DNA from: Eimeria necatrix
Taxonomy: Eukaryota > Apicomplexa > Conoidasida > Eucoccidiorida > Eimeriidae
DNA: 12,773 nt
Reading direction: 5' to 3'
Assembly (NCBI RefSeq): GCF_000499385.1
Contig: NW_013651853.1
Span: 1-12,773 of the forward strand
This document shows positions 1 to 7,970 of the stretch, in pieces. Below the pieces are notes generated by a model. The model made no database searches and was not told where the DNA came from. It was given only the letters and a program-made list of their open reading frames with translations. A program made the position numbers and the translations under genes. Within the stretch, counting starts at the first letter, position 1, and every line of letters starts with the position of its first letter.

Positions 1-1025
1 ACGGATCCACTCCTTTGCCTTCTCACGATACGACTGTAGATGCTAAGCAAGCCTTTGTCGGCGCACAACCTGTAGGTGATGTATCGGTCCCAAACCCTTA
101 GAGTTCACACTCTGCGTCAAAACAACTGACGAACGTCCTTCGTGTTTGAGGTCGCCACGTATTCGTCAAACATAAGCGGTGCACTTGCAGCAACCGCACT
201 CAGCTTCATTTCGAAACGGAGTGGTTCGAAAAACACAAACCGCAGGCAATTCGTGCCACGAAGGGTTTCAGGTTAAGTACAGGTTTCAACGCACACTGGA
301 AGCATGCTTATGCGTAGCAAAGAGTAGAAAGCTTGTGGACTGCAAGTGGACTGTAGCGTCGAGCAGGCCGTGCCAGAGAACTAAAATCTTCATGGCCTAG
401 ACACGAAAATAAACGGCGATCATTAATGCCACGAACAACGCAGAGCACAATTTTGCCAGCGTTTGTTCTTCATCGCAAACAAAGTACTCTGCGTGCCTTT
501 TCATTCACTAGCTTAAAGCATTGCAATGCACACTTGCATTGTGACGACTCTATCAAAGCTGAGCTGCGCATCCGAACGAAAACGCCTGCGCTAGTCTTAG
601 TTCTGAAGCACGTGATCCGCAGGACCTTTTGTGTCCTGAGCACGCAGGAGGCCGTCCCACGAGCAGTCCACGAGATGCAGTGAAACGAATCGAATAAGAA
701 ACGCGTTTGCTGTGGAAGCACGATAAAGCATATGCTGAGATAAATAAGCTCGTTCTACGGCCAGGCAGCGCTCCAGAAAGCTCCTAGCTCGCATTGTTCT
801 GCCTGAGAAAAGCATCGCAGCGCCTTGATCAGCAAATGTGCGCTTAAATTTGAACGTACATATAAACGTGTCAGCGCCGTTCTCTACCTTTAAACCGCGA
901 AAAGCGTCTCAAACGTAAAAGGCGCAAACACGCTCTGCATTAAAAATGCTGCAAAGTCATGGTAACGTTTGCACATGGTGCATATACTGCATCGCAGCCT
1001 TAGACTAATAAAGGCACGCGCCACA
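1..1025 (+). repeat. Array A unit 1
   Basis: This is a near full-length copy starting at the anchor at the window edge. Compared with unit 2 it lacks about 18 bp near 223, where the GATGCGGACCTCTCCTAC segment is missing. The middle carries a 7-bp direct repeat, GGTTTCA at 264-270 and 282-288, which matters for the deletion in unit 6. The core runs from about 529 to 760. It differs from the unit 5 core at about seven positions, whereas the next 75 bp match unit 5 at only about two thirds. The tail has TATAAA at 861-866. Confidence 0.88.
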
Positions 1026-2075
1026 GATCGACTCCACTCCGTAGCCTGTTGAATGCACATGCGTTAATGGCAAGCCAAATTTTATCGGCGTACTCCCTGC
1101 ACATCATATAGCCGTCCCGATTCTTTTAGTGTTATATGCTACAACAAAATCACTAGCCAGACTAACGCTCCTCCTGTGTGAGTTTACCATGCACACGTCG
1201 AATGCAAGCGGTGCACTTGCAGCAACCGCACTCAGCTTCATTTCGAAACGGAGTGATGCGGACCTCTCCTACTTCGAAAAATGCAAACAGCAGACAAGTC
1301 GTGCCACGAATGGCTTCAGATTAAGTACAGGTTTCAACGCACACTGGAAGCATGCTTATGCGTAGCAAAGAGTAGAAAGCTTGTGGACTGCAAGTGGACT
1401 GTAGCGTCGAGCAGGCCGTGCCAGAGAAATAAAATCGTCATGACCTAGAAAACAAATTCAACGGCGATCGTTAATGCCACAAACAACGTGGAGCAAAATT
1501 TTGCCTGTGTTTGTTCATCATTGCAAACAGACTACCCTGCGTGCCTTTTCATTCACTAGCTTAAAGCATTGCACTGCACACTTGCATTGTGACGACTCTA
1601 TCAAAGCTGAGCTGCGCATCCGAAAGAAACGCTTGAGCTAGTATTTGTTCTGAATCTCGTGATCCGCTAGACCTTTTGTGTCCTGAGCACGCTGGAGGCA
1701 GTCCCACGAGCACTCCACGAGATGCAGTAAAACAAATCGAATAAGAAACGCGTTTGCTGTGGAGGCACGATAAAGCACATGCTGAGATAAATAATTTCCT
1801 CTTACGTCCAGACAGCTCTCCTGAGAGCTGGTCACACGCATCTGTCCGCCTACGAAAAAGGTCGCAATTTCTCGCTCGGCAAATGTGCACCTCAATCTAC
1901 ACGCACACCTAAACGTGTCACCGACATTCTCATGTACCTTCAAACCGTGGAAAACGTCTCACGCGTAAAAGGCACAAACACGCTGTGCATTAAAAATGCC
2001 ACACGATCATGATAGCGTTTGCTCATGGTGCACGCATCAAACGACGGCCCTAGACGAATTATGACACGCGTCCTG
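1026..2075 (+). repeat. Array A unit 2
   Basis: This is the longest copy, about 1050 bp, with all modules present and the normal tail type. The middle (about 1298-1460) is very close to unit 1. The core runs from about 1577 to 1808 and has more changes than those of units 1, 5 and 6. In the tail, the position that is TATAAA in other copies reads CCTAAA (1908-1913). Confidence 0.88.
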
Positions 2076-2323
2076 GATCGCTTCCATTCCCTGACCTCTT
2101 GTCAGTGGGTCTGGTAGTGGCTATGAAGTGCTTTTCAACATACCAACTGCAGAGGTCATAGGATGCATTAAAACAACTGGGCAGGCTAGCGCCTTTCGTG
2201 TTTCAGCTCAGCACACTTTCATCAAGTATAAGCGGTACACCTGCAACAACAGCACTCAGCCTCACTTCAAAGTAGAGTGACGCGGAACTCTCCTACTTCG
2301 AACAATCCAAGAAGAACTCAAGT

Positions 2324-2349
2324 CGTAGCAGACTGGGCTGTCTGCTACG
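2324..2349. repeat. Perfect 10-bp hairpin at a deletion junction
   Basis: CGTAGCAGAC (2324-2333) and GTCTGCTACG (2340-2349) are exact reverse complements separated by the 6-nt loop TGGGCT. The hairpin replaces about 110 bp of middle module found in units 1, 2 and 6. No other unit has it. Confidence 0.85.
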
Positions 2350-2706
2350 TCGATTGCCATGATATGGGAAACAAATTAAACGGCGACTTTTAATGCCAGA
2401 AACAATCTGTCAGAATTTTGCAGACGTCCGTACTTCACAGCATCACAAACGACGCGGGGAACCTTTTAATCCACTATTATAAAGCAACCTACTGCGCGGC
2501 TGCGTTCTGAGAACGTAACTAAATCTGTGCATTTGAAAGAAAACGAACGCTCGAGTCTTAGCTTTGAAGCGAGTGATTAGCAAGACGCTTAGCATCTTCA
2601 GCACGCACAAAATCGTCTTACACGTATGCGAAAAGGTGTGTTAAACAAATCGCATAAACATGTTTATGCTACGGAGGCATAATAACGTACAGCCTTTGAC
2701 ACACCC

Positions 2707-2815
2707 GCAGCACTGACAGAAAGCGCCAAAGGAGGCTTCTAATACGCAAAGCGTGGCCCAAAATAACGTTCGCACCTCCTCGCCTAACATGTGTGCATTC
2801 TACTTGGCAGACTCA
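2707..2815 (+). repeat. Alternative tail segment in unit 3
   Basis: This stretch has no good match in units 1, 2, 4, 5 or 6 but matches 6425-6525 in unit 7. Shared landmarks in order are GCAGC, TGACA, GGAGGC, AATAC, a GGCCCAAAATAACGT-like block (GGTCCAGAACAACGT in unit 7) and ATGTGTGC. Small length differences separate the landmarks. Confidence 0.7.
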
Positions 2816-2989
2816 CGGAGAAAAATGACAGAAATTTCTACGTGACATTAAGGCTTGAGCGACAACGTATAGGTCAAACGCCACAGGGCCGCTGTGAATT
2901 GCAGAGAACACATGGTTATGAGAGAACAACTTTTATGTACGGCGCATACATCACACGACTCCCTAAGACTAATTGTGACACGCGCCTCA

Positions 2990-3978
2990 GATCCAACTCG
3001 CTCCATAGCCTTTTAGCAATCCGCATGTGAATGCCACGCAAGCCTTTGTCCACATATACCGCGCGCATAACAAAGCGGCCCCAAATCCCTCTAGAAGTCA
3101 TATTCTACATCGAAGAAAACTCAGCAGACTTTACACCTTTCTCGCTTCAGCTCAGCACTTTTTCGTCAAATATAAACGGTGAATGTGCAGCAACCGCACT
3201 CAACTTCACTTCAAAACAGAGTGACGCAGACCTCTCCTACTACTCGAAAAATACAAGCAGCACACGAGTCGTGCCACTAATGATTTCAGAATTCGTGCAG
3301 TATTCGCCGCACACTGGATGCATGGCGACGTGTAGCAAAGGGTAGAAAACTTGTGGACTCCAAGGGCGTAATGTCGAGCAGGCCGTACCAGAGAAATAAA
3401 ATCGTCATGACCTAGAAACCAAATTCAATGGCGATCCTTAATGCCACAATAATTCACTAAAGTAGAGCATCGCACGGTACGCTTGCATTCTGACAACTCT
3501 ATCAAAGCTGAGCTGCGCATCCGAACGAAAACGCCTGCGCTAGTCTTAGTTCTGAAGCACGTGACCGCAAGACCCTTTGTGTCCTGAGCACGCAGGAGGC
3601 CGTCCCACGAGCACTCCACGAGATGCAGTGAAACAAATCGAGTAAAAAAAGAAGTTTGCTGTTGAGGCACGATAAATCATATGCTGAGATAAATAAGCTC
3701 CTCCGACAGCCACACAGCGCTTCTGAAAGCTGGTAACACACATCTGTGCGCCTTCGAGAATGGTCTCAACAGCTCGCTCAGCAAATGTTCGCTTTGATTT
3801 GCAAGCATGTATAAAGGTGTCACCGCCATTCACATGTACCTTAAAAGGCGTGAAAAACGTCTCATGCGTAAAAGGCACAAACCCGCTATGCACCAAAAAT
3901 GCCACACAATCACGGGATCGTTTGCGCGTGGTGCACGCATTGCAGGACAGCCTTAGAATAATTATGACACGTGCCTCT
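2990..3978 (+). repeat. Array A unit 4
   Basis: This copy is 989 bp. It has lost about 66 bp between the middle and the core: near 3449, GCCACA joins almost directly to ATTCACTA. In unit 6 the matching points are 69 bp apart (5063-5131). The core (about 3478-3710) remains close to those of units 1, 5 and 6. The tail is the normal type with TATAAA at 3810-3815. The head shares CTTCAGCTCAGCAC-like sequence with unit 3. Confidence 0.85.
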
Positions 3979-4643
3979 GTTCGACTCCACTACCTAGTCT
4001 CTCAACAGTAAATGTGTCGATGGCACGCAGATCTTGACCGACATACATTCTGCACACGAAAAAGCGGCCCAAACCCTTACAGGTCATATGCCACAACAAA
4101 TTACCCCACGACCCTTTTCATTCCCTAGCTTTAAGCATCGCATTGCACACTTGCATTGTGACGACTCTATCAAAGCTGAGCTGCGCATCCGAACGAAAAC
4201 GCCTGCGCTAGTCTTAGTTCTGAAGCACGTGATCCGCAAGACCCTTTGTGTCCTGAGCACGCAGGAGGCCGTCCCACGAGCACTCCACGAGATGCAGTGA
4301 AACGAATCGAATAAGAAACGCGTTTGCTGTGGAGGCACGGTAAAACATATCCTGAGATAAATAAGCTCGTTCTACGGCCAGACAACGCTCCTGAAAAGTC
4401 GTAACTCGCATCTATCCGCCTAAAAAAAGATCGGAACATCTCGGTCAGCAAATGTACGATTTAATTTGAACGCACATATAAACGTGTTAACGCCATTCTC
4501 ATGCAGATTCAAGCTGTGAAAAGCATCTCATGCATAAATGCCGCAAACACACTTTGCACTGAAAATGCCACACAACCATGATAACATTTGCTCACGGTGC
4601 ACACATTGCACGACGGCCTTAAGCTAGTCACGACATGCGCATG
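3979..4643 (+). repeat. Array A unit 5, internally deleted
   Basis: This is the shortest copy, 665 bp. About 340 bp covering most of the head and all of the middle are missing. The head stops after GGTCATATGCCACAACAAA (4082-4100) and resumes at CCTTTTCATTC just before the core. The core (about 4147-4380) is intact and almost the same as that of unit 1. The tail is the normal type, with TATAAA at 4477-4482. Confidence 0.87.
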
Positions 4644-5657
4644 GAATCGGATTGACTCCCTAGCCTCTTGATAGTACATGTGTTAATGGCACGCAAACCT
4701 TGATCGACATACTGCCTGCTCACGATAAGGCGATCCTGAACCTCTTGAGGTCATACGCTACGTCACAACCACTAGGCAGACTAACGCCTTTCCTGTTTGA
4801 GCTCATCGTGCACATGTCGGATATAAGCAACCCCACTCAGCTTCATTTCAACACAGAGTCGTGCGCACCTCTCCTACTTCGAGAAATACAAGCAGCACAC
4901 AACTCGTGTCACGGGTTTCAACGCACACTGGAAGCATGCTTATGCGTAGCAAAGTGTAGAAAGCTTGTGGACTGCAAGAGCGTGATGTCGAGCAGGACGT
5001 GCCAGAGAAAAAAAATCGTCATGACCTAGAAACCAAATTCAACGGCGATCGCTAATGCCACAAACAACGTAGAGCAAAATTTTGCCAGCGTTTGTTCATC
5101 ATCGCAAGCAGACTACCCTGCGTGCCTTTTCATTCACTAGCGTAGAGCAACGTACTGCACACTTGCATTGTGACGACTCTGTCAAAGCTGAGCTGCGCAT
5201 CCGAATGAAAATGCTTGCGCTAGTCTTAGTTCTGAAGCACGTGATCCGCAAGACCTTTTGTGTCCTGAGCACGCAGGAGGCCGTCCCACGAGCACTCCAC
5301 GAGATGCAGTACGGCACATCGAATAAGAAACGTGTTTGCTGTGGAGGCACGATAAAGCATATGCTGATATAAACAAGCTCCTCCTACGGCCAGACATCGC
5401 TCCTGAGAGCTGGTCACAGGCATCTGTCTGTCTACGGAAAAGGTCGCAACGTCTCGCTCCGCAAATGTGCGCTTCAATTTTGAACGCACATATAAACGTG
5501 TCGCCGCCATTCTCATGTACCTTTGAACCGTGAAACAGTTCTCATATTAGTAAGCACAAACATGCTCTGCATTAAACATTCCACACAATCACGATAACTT
5601 TTGCGCATGGTGCTCACATCACGCGACGGCCTTCAACTAATTATGACACTTGCCTCG
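4644..5657 (+). repeat. Array A unit 6
   Basis: This copy is about 1014 bp with every module present. Its middle shows a clean deletion at 4914-4920: only one copy of GGTTTCA is left where unit 1 has two copies 18 bp apart. The core runs from about 5158 to 5390 and is close to those of units 1, 4 and 5. The tail is the normal type with TATAAA at 5491-5496. Confidence 0.88.
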
Positions 5658-6688
5658 GGTCGACTCCACTCCCTAGCATCTCAAGGGTACGTGTGTTAAT
5701 GGCAAGCAGATCTTAACCAACATACATGCTGCAGACGATAAATCGTTCCCGGCCCTCTAGAGGCCATACGCTTTATCAAAGCAACCAGGCAGGCTAACGC
5801 GCTTCCTGTTTGAGCTCACCACGCACACGTCGAATGTTAGCGGTGCACTTGTAACAGCCGCACTCTGCTCCAATTCAAAACAGAGTGACGCGGACCTCTT
5901 CTACTTCGAAAAACACAAGAAGCAGAAAAGCCGTTCAACGAATAATTTCAAAACAAGTACAGGTTTCAACGCACACTGGAAGCATGGTGATGTGTAGCGA
6001 AGCGTAGAAAGCTTGTGGACTGGAAGCGGATTATGTCGGGAAGGACGTGACAATGAAATCAAATCGTCATGACCTGGAAACCAAATTCAACGGCTATCCC
6101 TGATGCCACAAACAACATAGAGCAAAATTTTGCAAGCATTTGTTCATCACAAACAAACTACCCTGCGTGCCTTTTCATTCACTACCGTAAAGGATTGTAC
6201 TGGGCACTTGCATTGTGACAACTCAATCAAAGCTGAGCTGCGCATCTGGATAAAACAAGGGTCTCAGTCTTAGTTCTGAAGCGCGTGATTAGCAAGACCT
6301 TTTGGGTCCTCAGCACGCAGGAGGCCGTGTCACAATAACGTCAGGAGATGTAGTTACGGGAATCGAATAAGAAACGCGTTCGCTATGGAGATATAATAGG
6401 GTGCAGGCGTTGAGGAAAATGTTCGCAGCCGTGACACAAGGAGGCCTTCAATACTCAGGAGTTGGTCCAGAACAACGTCGACGCCCTTTTCTTCCAATAT
6501 GTGTGCGTGCTCCTTGTCAAAAAAGCCAATAAAAGTGTCACAAAAGCTCCTAGTCACTCGTATGGCGTGAGCGATGGTGCAAGCTGGTTCTGCGTTACAT
6601 AGACCACTTGTTCATGAAATATAGTTGTCAATGGGCATGTGTGCGGACGTTAGTCCATTCTGCGTGACTAGGTGTGACATGGGCCTCG
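5658..6688 (+). repeat. Array A unit 7, terminal copy with the alternative tail
   Basis: This is the last copy, about 1031 bp. The head and middle are of the usual type. The core starts near 6204 and decays by about 6390. The tail matches unit 3 better than any other copy. It ends in GACATGGGCCTCG (6676-6688), matching the end of other units, after which similarity stops. In this copy the TATAAA site of other tails reads as an AATAAAA-like string near 6528. Confidence 0.82.
6425..6525 (+). repeat. Alternative tail segment in unit 7
   Basis: This is the partner of 2707-2815 in unit 3. It carries the same landmarks in the same order: GCAGC, TGACA, GGAGGC, AATAC, GGTCCAGAACAACGT and ATGTGTGC. 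It lies about 160 bp before the end of array A. Confidence 0.7.
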
Positions 6689-6714
6689 AAACAGAAACCA
6701 AAGTGAGCATTTGA

Positions 6715-6720
6715 TTTATT
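6715..6720 (-). promoter_or_regulatory. Candidate polyadenylation signal AATAAA
   Basis: The minus strand reads AATAAA here, 32 nt past the candidate stop codon. A T/G-rich stretch, CACTTTGGTTTCTGTTTCG, follows at 6705-6687, as expected downstream of a cleavage site. Single AATAAA hexamers are common, so the support is positional only. Confidence 0.35.
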
Positions 6721-6751
6721 TACAGTGTCACATAAATGGCAGCTGAGCACA

Positions 6752-6834
6752 TCAAAGACGTACATTCTGAACGTCACAAATTGGTTGCAAACTCAACATG
6801 GCAACAGCAATAATTGCAAATAGTTTGCTGCCCA
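6752..6834 (-). CDS. Candidate last exon and stop codon
   Basis: The intron 6917-6835 (83 nt) has a GTAGGT donor, TAACTAAT and CTAAC branch-like sites, and a GGTGCGCAG acceptor. Splicing keeps the frame: the split codon G/TG gives valine, followed by GSKLFAIIAVAMLSLQPICD and six more residues to TGA at 6754-6752. This adds a second hydrophobic segment. Exon length 83 = 2 + 81 nt fits the phase of the previous exon exactly. An AATAAA follows at 6720-6715. This exon pair is the strongest part of the gene model. Confidence 0.42.
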
Positions 6835-6917
6835 CTGCGCACCAGAAATATCATTGAAAGTGTTAGACATATTGACAAACATGCATATTAGTTAAGATGT
6901 GTAAAGGGAAAACCTAC

Positions 6918-7031
6918 CGTGTTGGACGGAATTCAGAATCCAGTAAAGCAGCACTGGCACGGCCCAACTAACGACGGCTTGCTGGTGGTAACGATGTTTA
7001 CGCACACTTCTGTATAGCTGTGCTAGTAGGC
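6918..7031 (-). CDS. Candidate penultimate exon encoding a hydrophobic segment
   Basis: The block is 114 nt between an acceptor-like GTGAGCAG (AG at 7033-7032) and a good donor, CACG/GTAGGT (6918/6917). The frame starts after two split-codon bases and reads LLAQLYRSVRKHRYHQQ, then a hydrophobic stretch AVVSWAVPVLLYWILNSV that could span a membrane. The preceding open frame ends QISSEQAY and is one base out of register, so a one-base insertion or two-base loss could link the two. A basic patch followed by a hydrophobic segment fits a membrane protein. I would not claim the family from this alone. Confidence 0.4.
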
Positions 7032-7192
7032 CTGCTCACTTGAAATCTGGCTAAACAGCCACATCTCGTCCAAGGCAGGTGCATGCGCGTCCGATTTAGC
7101 AGCCTCCTCGGACAGTATCATGGGCAGGCATTCCCATTTTGCCCTTTTGGATGAAAACAAAGTACGCACTTGAACGGGATTTCAAACTGAAA

Positions 7193-7286
7193 CTAAATAA
7201 TGGTGCTGGCGATGTTTTCCGCTTCAGGAATCGTCTGCTGAACCAACATGTTCCAAATGACATCTAGTTGCGGTTCGATAAAACAG
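7193..7286 (-). CDS. Candidate third exon block, frame not matched to neighbours
   Basis: The block follows a strong acceptor-like run, CTCTTTGCTTCTTTCAG, with AG at 7288-7287. One frame is open for about 30 codons to TAG at 7195-7193 and includes PQLDVIWNMLVQQTIPEAEN. This frame does not fit the AAG/GTAATG donor at 7326. It would fit the GAG/GTGGCA donor at 7343 if splicing used the later AG at 7265-7264, giving a 79-nt intron, but that acceptor is weaker. A further open frame, ending in the stop at 7025-7023, contains MILSEEAAKSDAHAPALDEM. Confidence 0.25.
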
Positions 7287-7325
7287 CTGAAAGAAGCAAA
7301 GAGCAAAGCATTTTCAGGGCATTAC

Positions 7326-7532
7326 CTTCGCTAGTGTGCCACCTCGTTTTCTGGGCACAAATGTTTCAAAAGCACGCCAATACACTATTTCCTCAACACA
7401 TTCTACAATCAACTCCGCACACATCGCGCTGATGTCTGTAGCCAACGCAGCGCTGTATGGTGAAGCTTTCGATTCTTTGCACAGCATAATATAATTATCT
7501 CCCAGAAGGGCTGGTTGAGAATACGGAAGATT
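7326..7532 (-). CDS. Candidate second exon, 69 codons open
   Basis: The block follows an acceptor with a pyrimidine-rich run (TTTGTTTCTGGTGCTTCAG, AG at 7534-7533). It ends at an AAG/GTAATG donor at 7326/7325; an alternative CGAG/GTGGCA donor is at 7343/7342. The frame starting AAT CTT CCG is open throughout and also extends upstream of the acceptor to about 7610. Toward its end it contains ECVEEIVYWRAFETFV, which resembles the CEHVAWAADARVL stretch of vertebrate PEX11 gamma as I recall it. A second frame is also open for part of this block, so frame choice is not secure. Confidence 0.35.
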
Positions 7533-7623
7533 CTGAAGCACCAGAAACAAAGGGCAGGAACATCGGTATGTGAGAGCAATGCGAATTTGGTGGTTGCCGA
7601 AACGAAATCCACCTACCTCCTAA

Positions 7624-7800
7624 TTATCGAAGTTCACTCGCTGAGGCAATAATTCCCTCAAATATTGTTCTGTGGTTTGTTTCACTGCCAAAATAGGAAG
7701 CCTGAGTACTTGATAGCAGTGCGAGTAAGTCGCATTTGTCACGTGTCCAGTACTTTGCGCAATATCTCGCCAAACCTGTGTGTGGCAGGGCTTCTACCAT
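7624..7800 (-). CDS. 58-codon ATG-started open frame, candidate first exon
   Basis: ATG is at 7800-7798 and TAA at 7626-7624. The start context is favourable for eukaryotic translation, with A at -3 and G at +4. The product begins MVEALPHTGLARYCAKYW. Residues G9-L10-A11, Y17 and R20-D21-K22 line up with a GLA...Y..RDR pattern near the N-terminus of vertebrate PEX11 gamma, from memory. A donor-like GGAG/GTAGGT lies at 7617/7616, but it is 7 nt past the in-frame stop, so this exon does not connect cleanly. Open frames of this length are common by chance, so the weight rests on the start context and the motif. Confidence 0.35.
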   Translation of the reverse strand: MVEALPHTGLARYCAKYWTRDKCDLLALLSSTQASYFGSETNHRTIFEGIIASASELR

Positions 7801-7856
7801 TCTCTAAGTTGATGTAATTAAGTATCGTGCTCATCCCGCCTTTCAGATAACCGAGT

Positions 7857-7970
7857 TTGGCGACAGCACCTGCCTCGCAGGCGGATGTAAAGCGCATCGC
7901 ATGTCGTCCCCTCTCGTAAGGAGCATGTGTACGTGGGCGCGGATGTCCCGTTCAAATCCTGTATCACCGC
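7857..7970 (+). other. tRNA-like fragment, possible SINE remnant
   Basis: CGTTCAAATCC (7949-7959) matches the internal B box of tRNA promoters (GGTTCRANTCC) except for the first base. Upstream, GCACCTGCCTCGCAGGCGG (7867-7885) resembles the anticodon arm region of a tRNA, with CCTGC/GCAGG able to pair, and TTGGCGACAGCA recalls an A box weakly. An 8-bp direct repeat, GCGGATGT (7881-7888 and 7939-7946), flanks about 50 bp that separate the two halves. The T-stem does not pair well, so this is not a working tRNA gene. Confidence 0.3.

Larger units (their letters stand above)
2076..2989 (+). repeat. Array A unit 3, strongly diverged variant
   Basis: This is the most diverged inner copy, about 914 bp. 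The anchor and head are recognisable. About 110 bp of the middle are missing between AAGTCGT (about 2320) and AAACAAATT (about 2369), and the junction carries a perfect hairpin (2324-2349). The core (about 2500-2690) is barely recognisable beside the near-identical cores of units 1, 4, 5 and 6. The tail is the alternative type also found in unit 7. An edge-like copy sits inside the array, which may mean two arrays were joined or that this copy escaped homogenisation. Confidence 0.75.
1..6688. repeat. Array A: seven tandem copies of a ~1-kb satellite-like unit
   Basis: The same order of landmarks recurs seven times head to tail. It begins with a GATCGACTCCACTCCCTAGCC-like anchor, followed by a head ending in GTTTGAGCTCA-like sequence, a middle containing TGGAAGCATGCTTATGCGTA, a core containing AAAGCTGAGCTGCGCATCCG, and a tail ending in ACTAATTATGACACGCGCCTC-like sequence. 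Anchors lie near 4, 1026, 2076, 2990, 3979, 4644 and 5658. Spacing is about 1022, 1050, 914, 989, 665 and 1014 bp. All copies face the same way. The left end is cut by the window edge. The right end is fairly sharp, near 6688. Similar open frames on both strands of several copies are best explained by shared sequence, not by genes. Confidence 0.93.
6752..7800 (-). pseudogene. Candidate multi-exon gene or decayed gene, possibly PEX11-gamma-like
   Basis: Read on the minus strand, this stretch gives five protein-like blocks in order: 7800-7624, 7532-7326, 7286-7193, a block ending in the stop at 7025-7023, and 7031-6918 spliced to 6834-6752. Candidate introns are 84 nt (7616-7533), 39 nt (7325-7287; or 79 nt, 7342-7264) and 83 nt (6917-6835). 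An AATAAA lies 32 nt past the stop. Two short stretches resemble PEX11 gamma, a peroxisomal membrane protein that helps peroxisomes divide, as I recall it: GLA-x5-Y-x2-RDK in the first block and VEEIVYWRAFETFV in the second. I find no single frame joining all blocks: an in-frame TAA follows the first block, and frames do not match across the second and third introns. It may be a pseudogene, a misjoined gene or chance. Confidence 0.4.

Noticed and set aside
470..721. Recurring ~83-codon minus-strand frame in the core of array A (also 4084-4338 and 5099-5350), with an overlapping plus-strand frame.
   Set aside because: Several frames on both strands are open through the same core. Differences between copies mostly change the amino acid in either frame, and units 2, 3, 4 and 7 break the frame. 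It reflects a stop-poor repeat, not a gene.
3031..3345. A 104-codon plus-strand frame in unit 4.
   Set aside because: The matching stretch in other units has stops or shifts, and no domain is recognisable. It is a shadow of the repeat.
7949..7959. A tRNA gene around the CGTTCAAATCC motif.
   Set aside because: The T-stem does not pair, there is no acceptor stem, and the halves are too far apart. It is kept only as a tRNA-like fragment.
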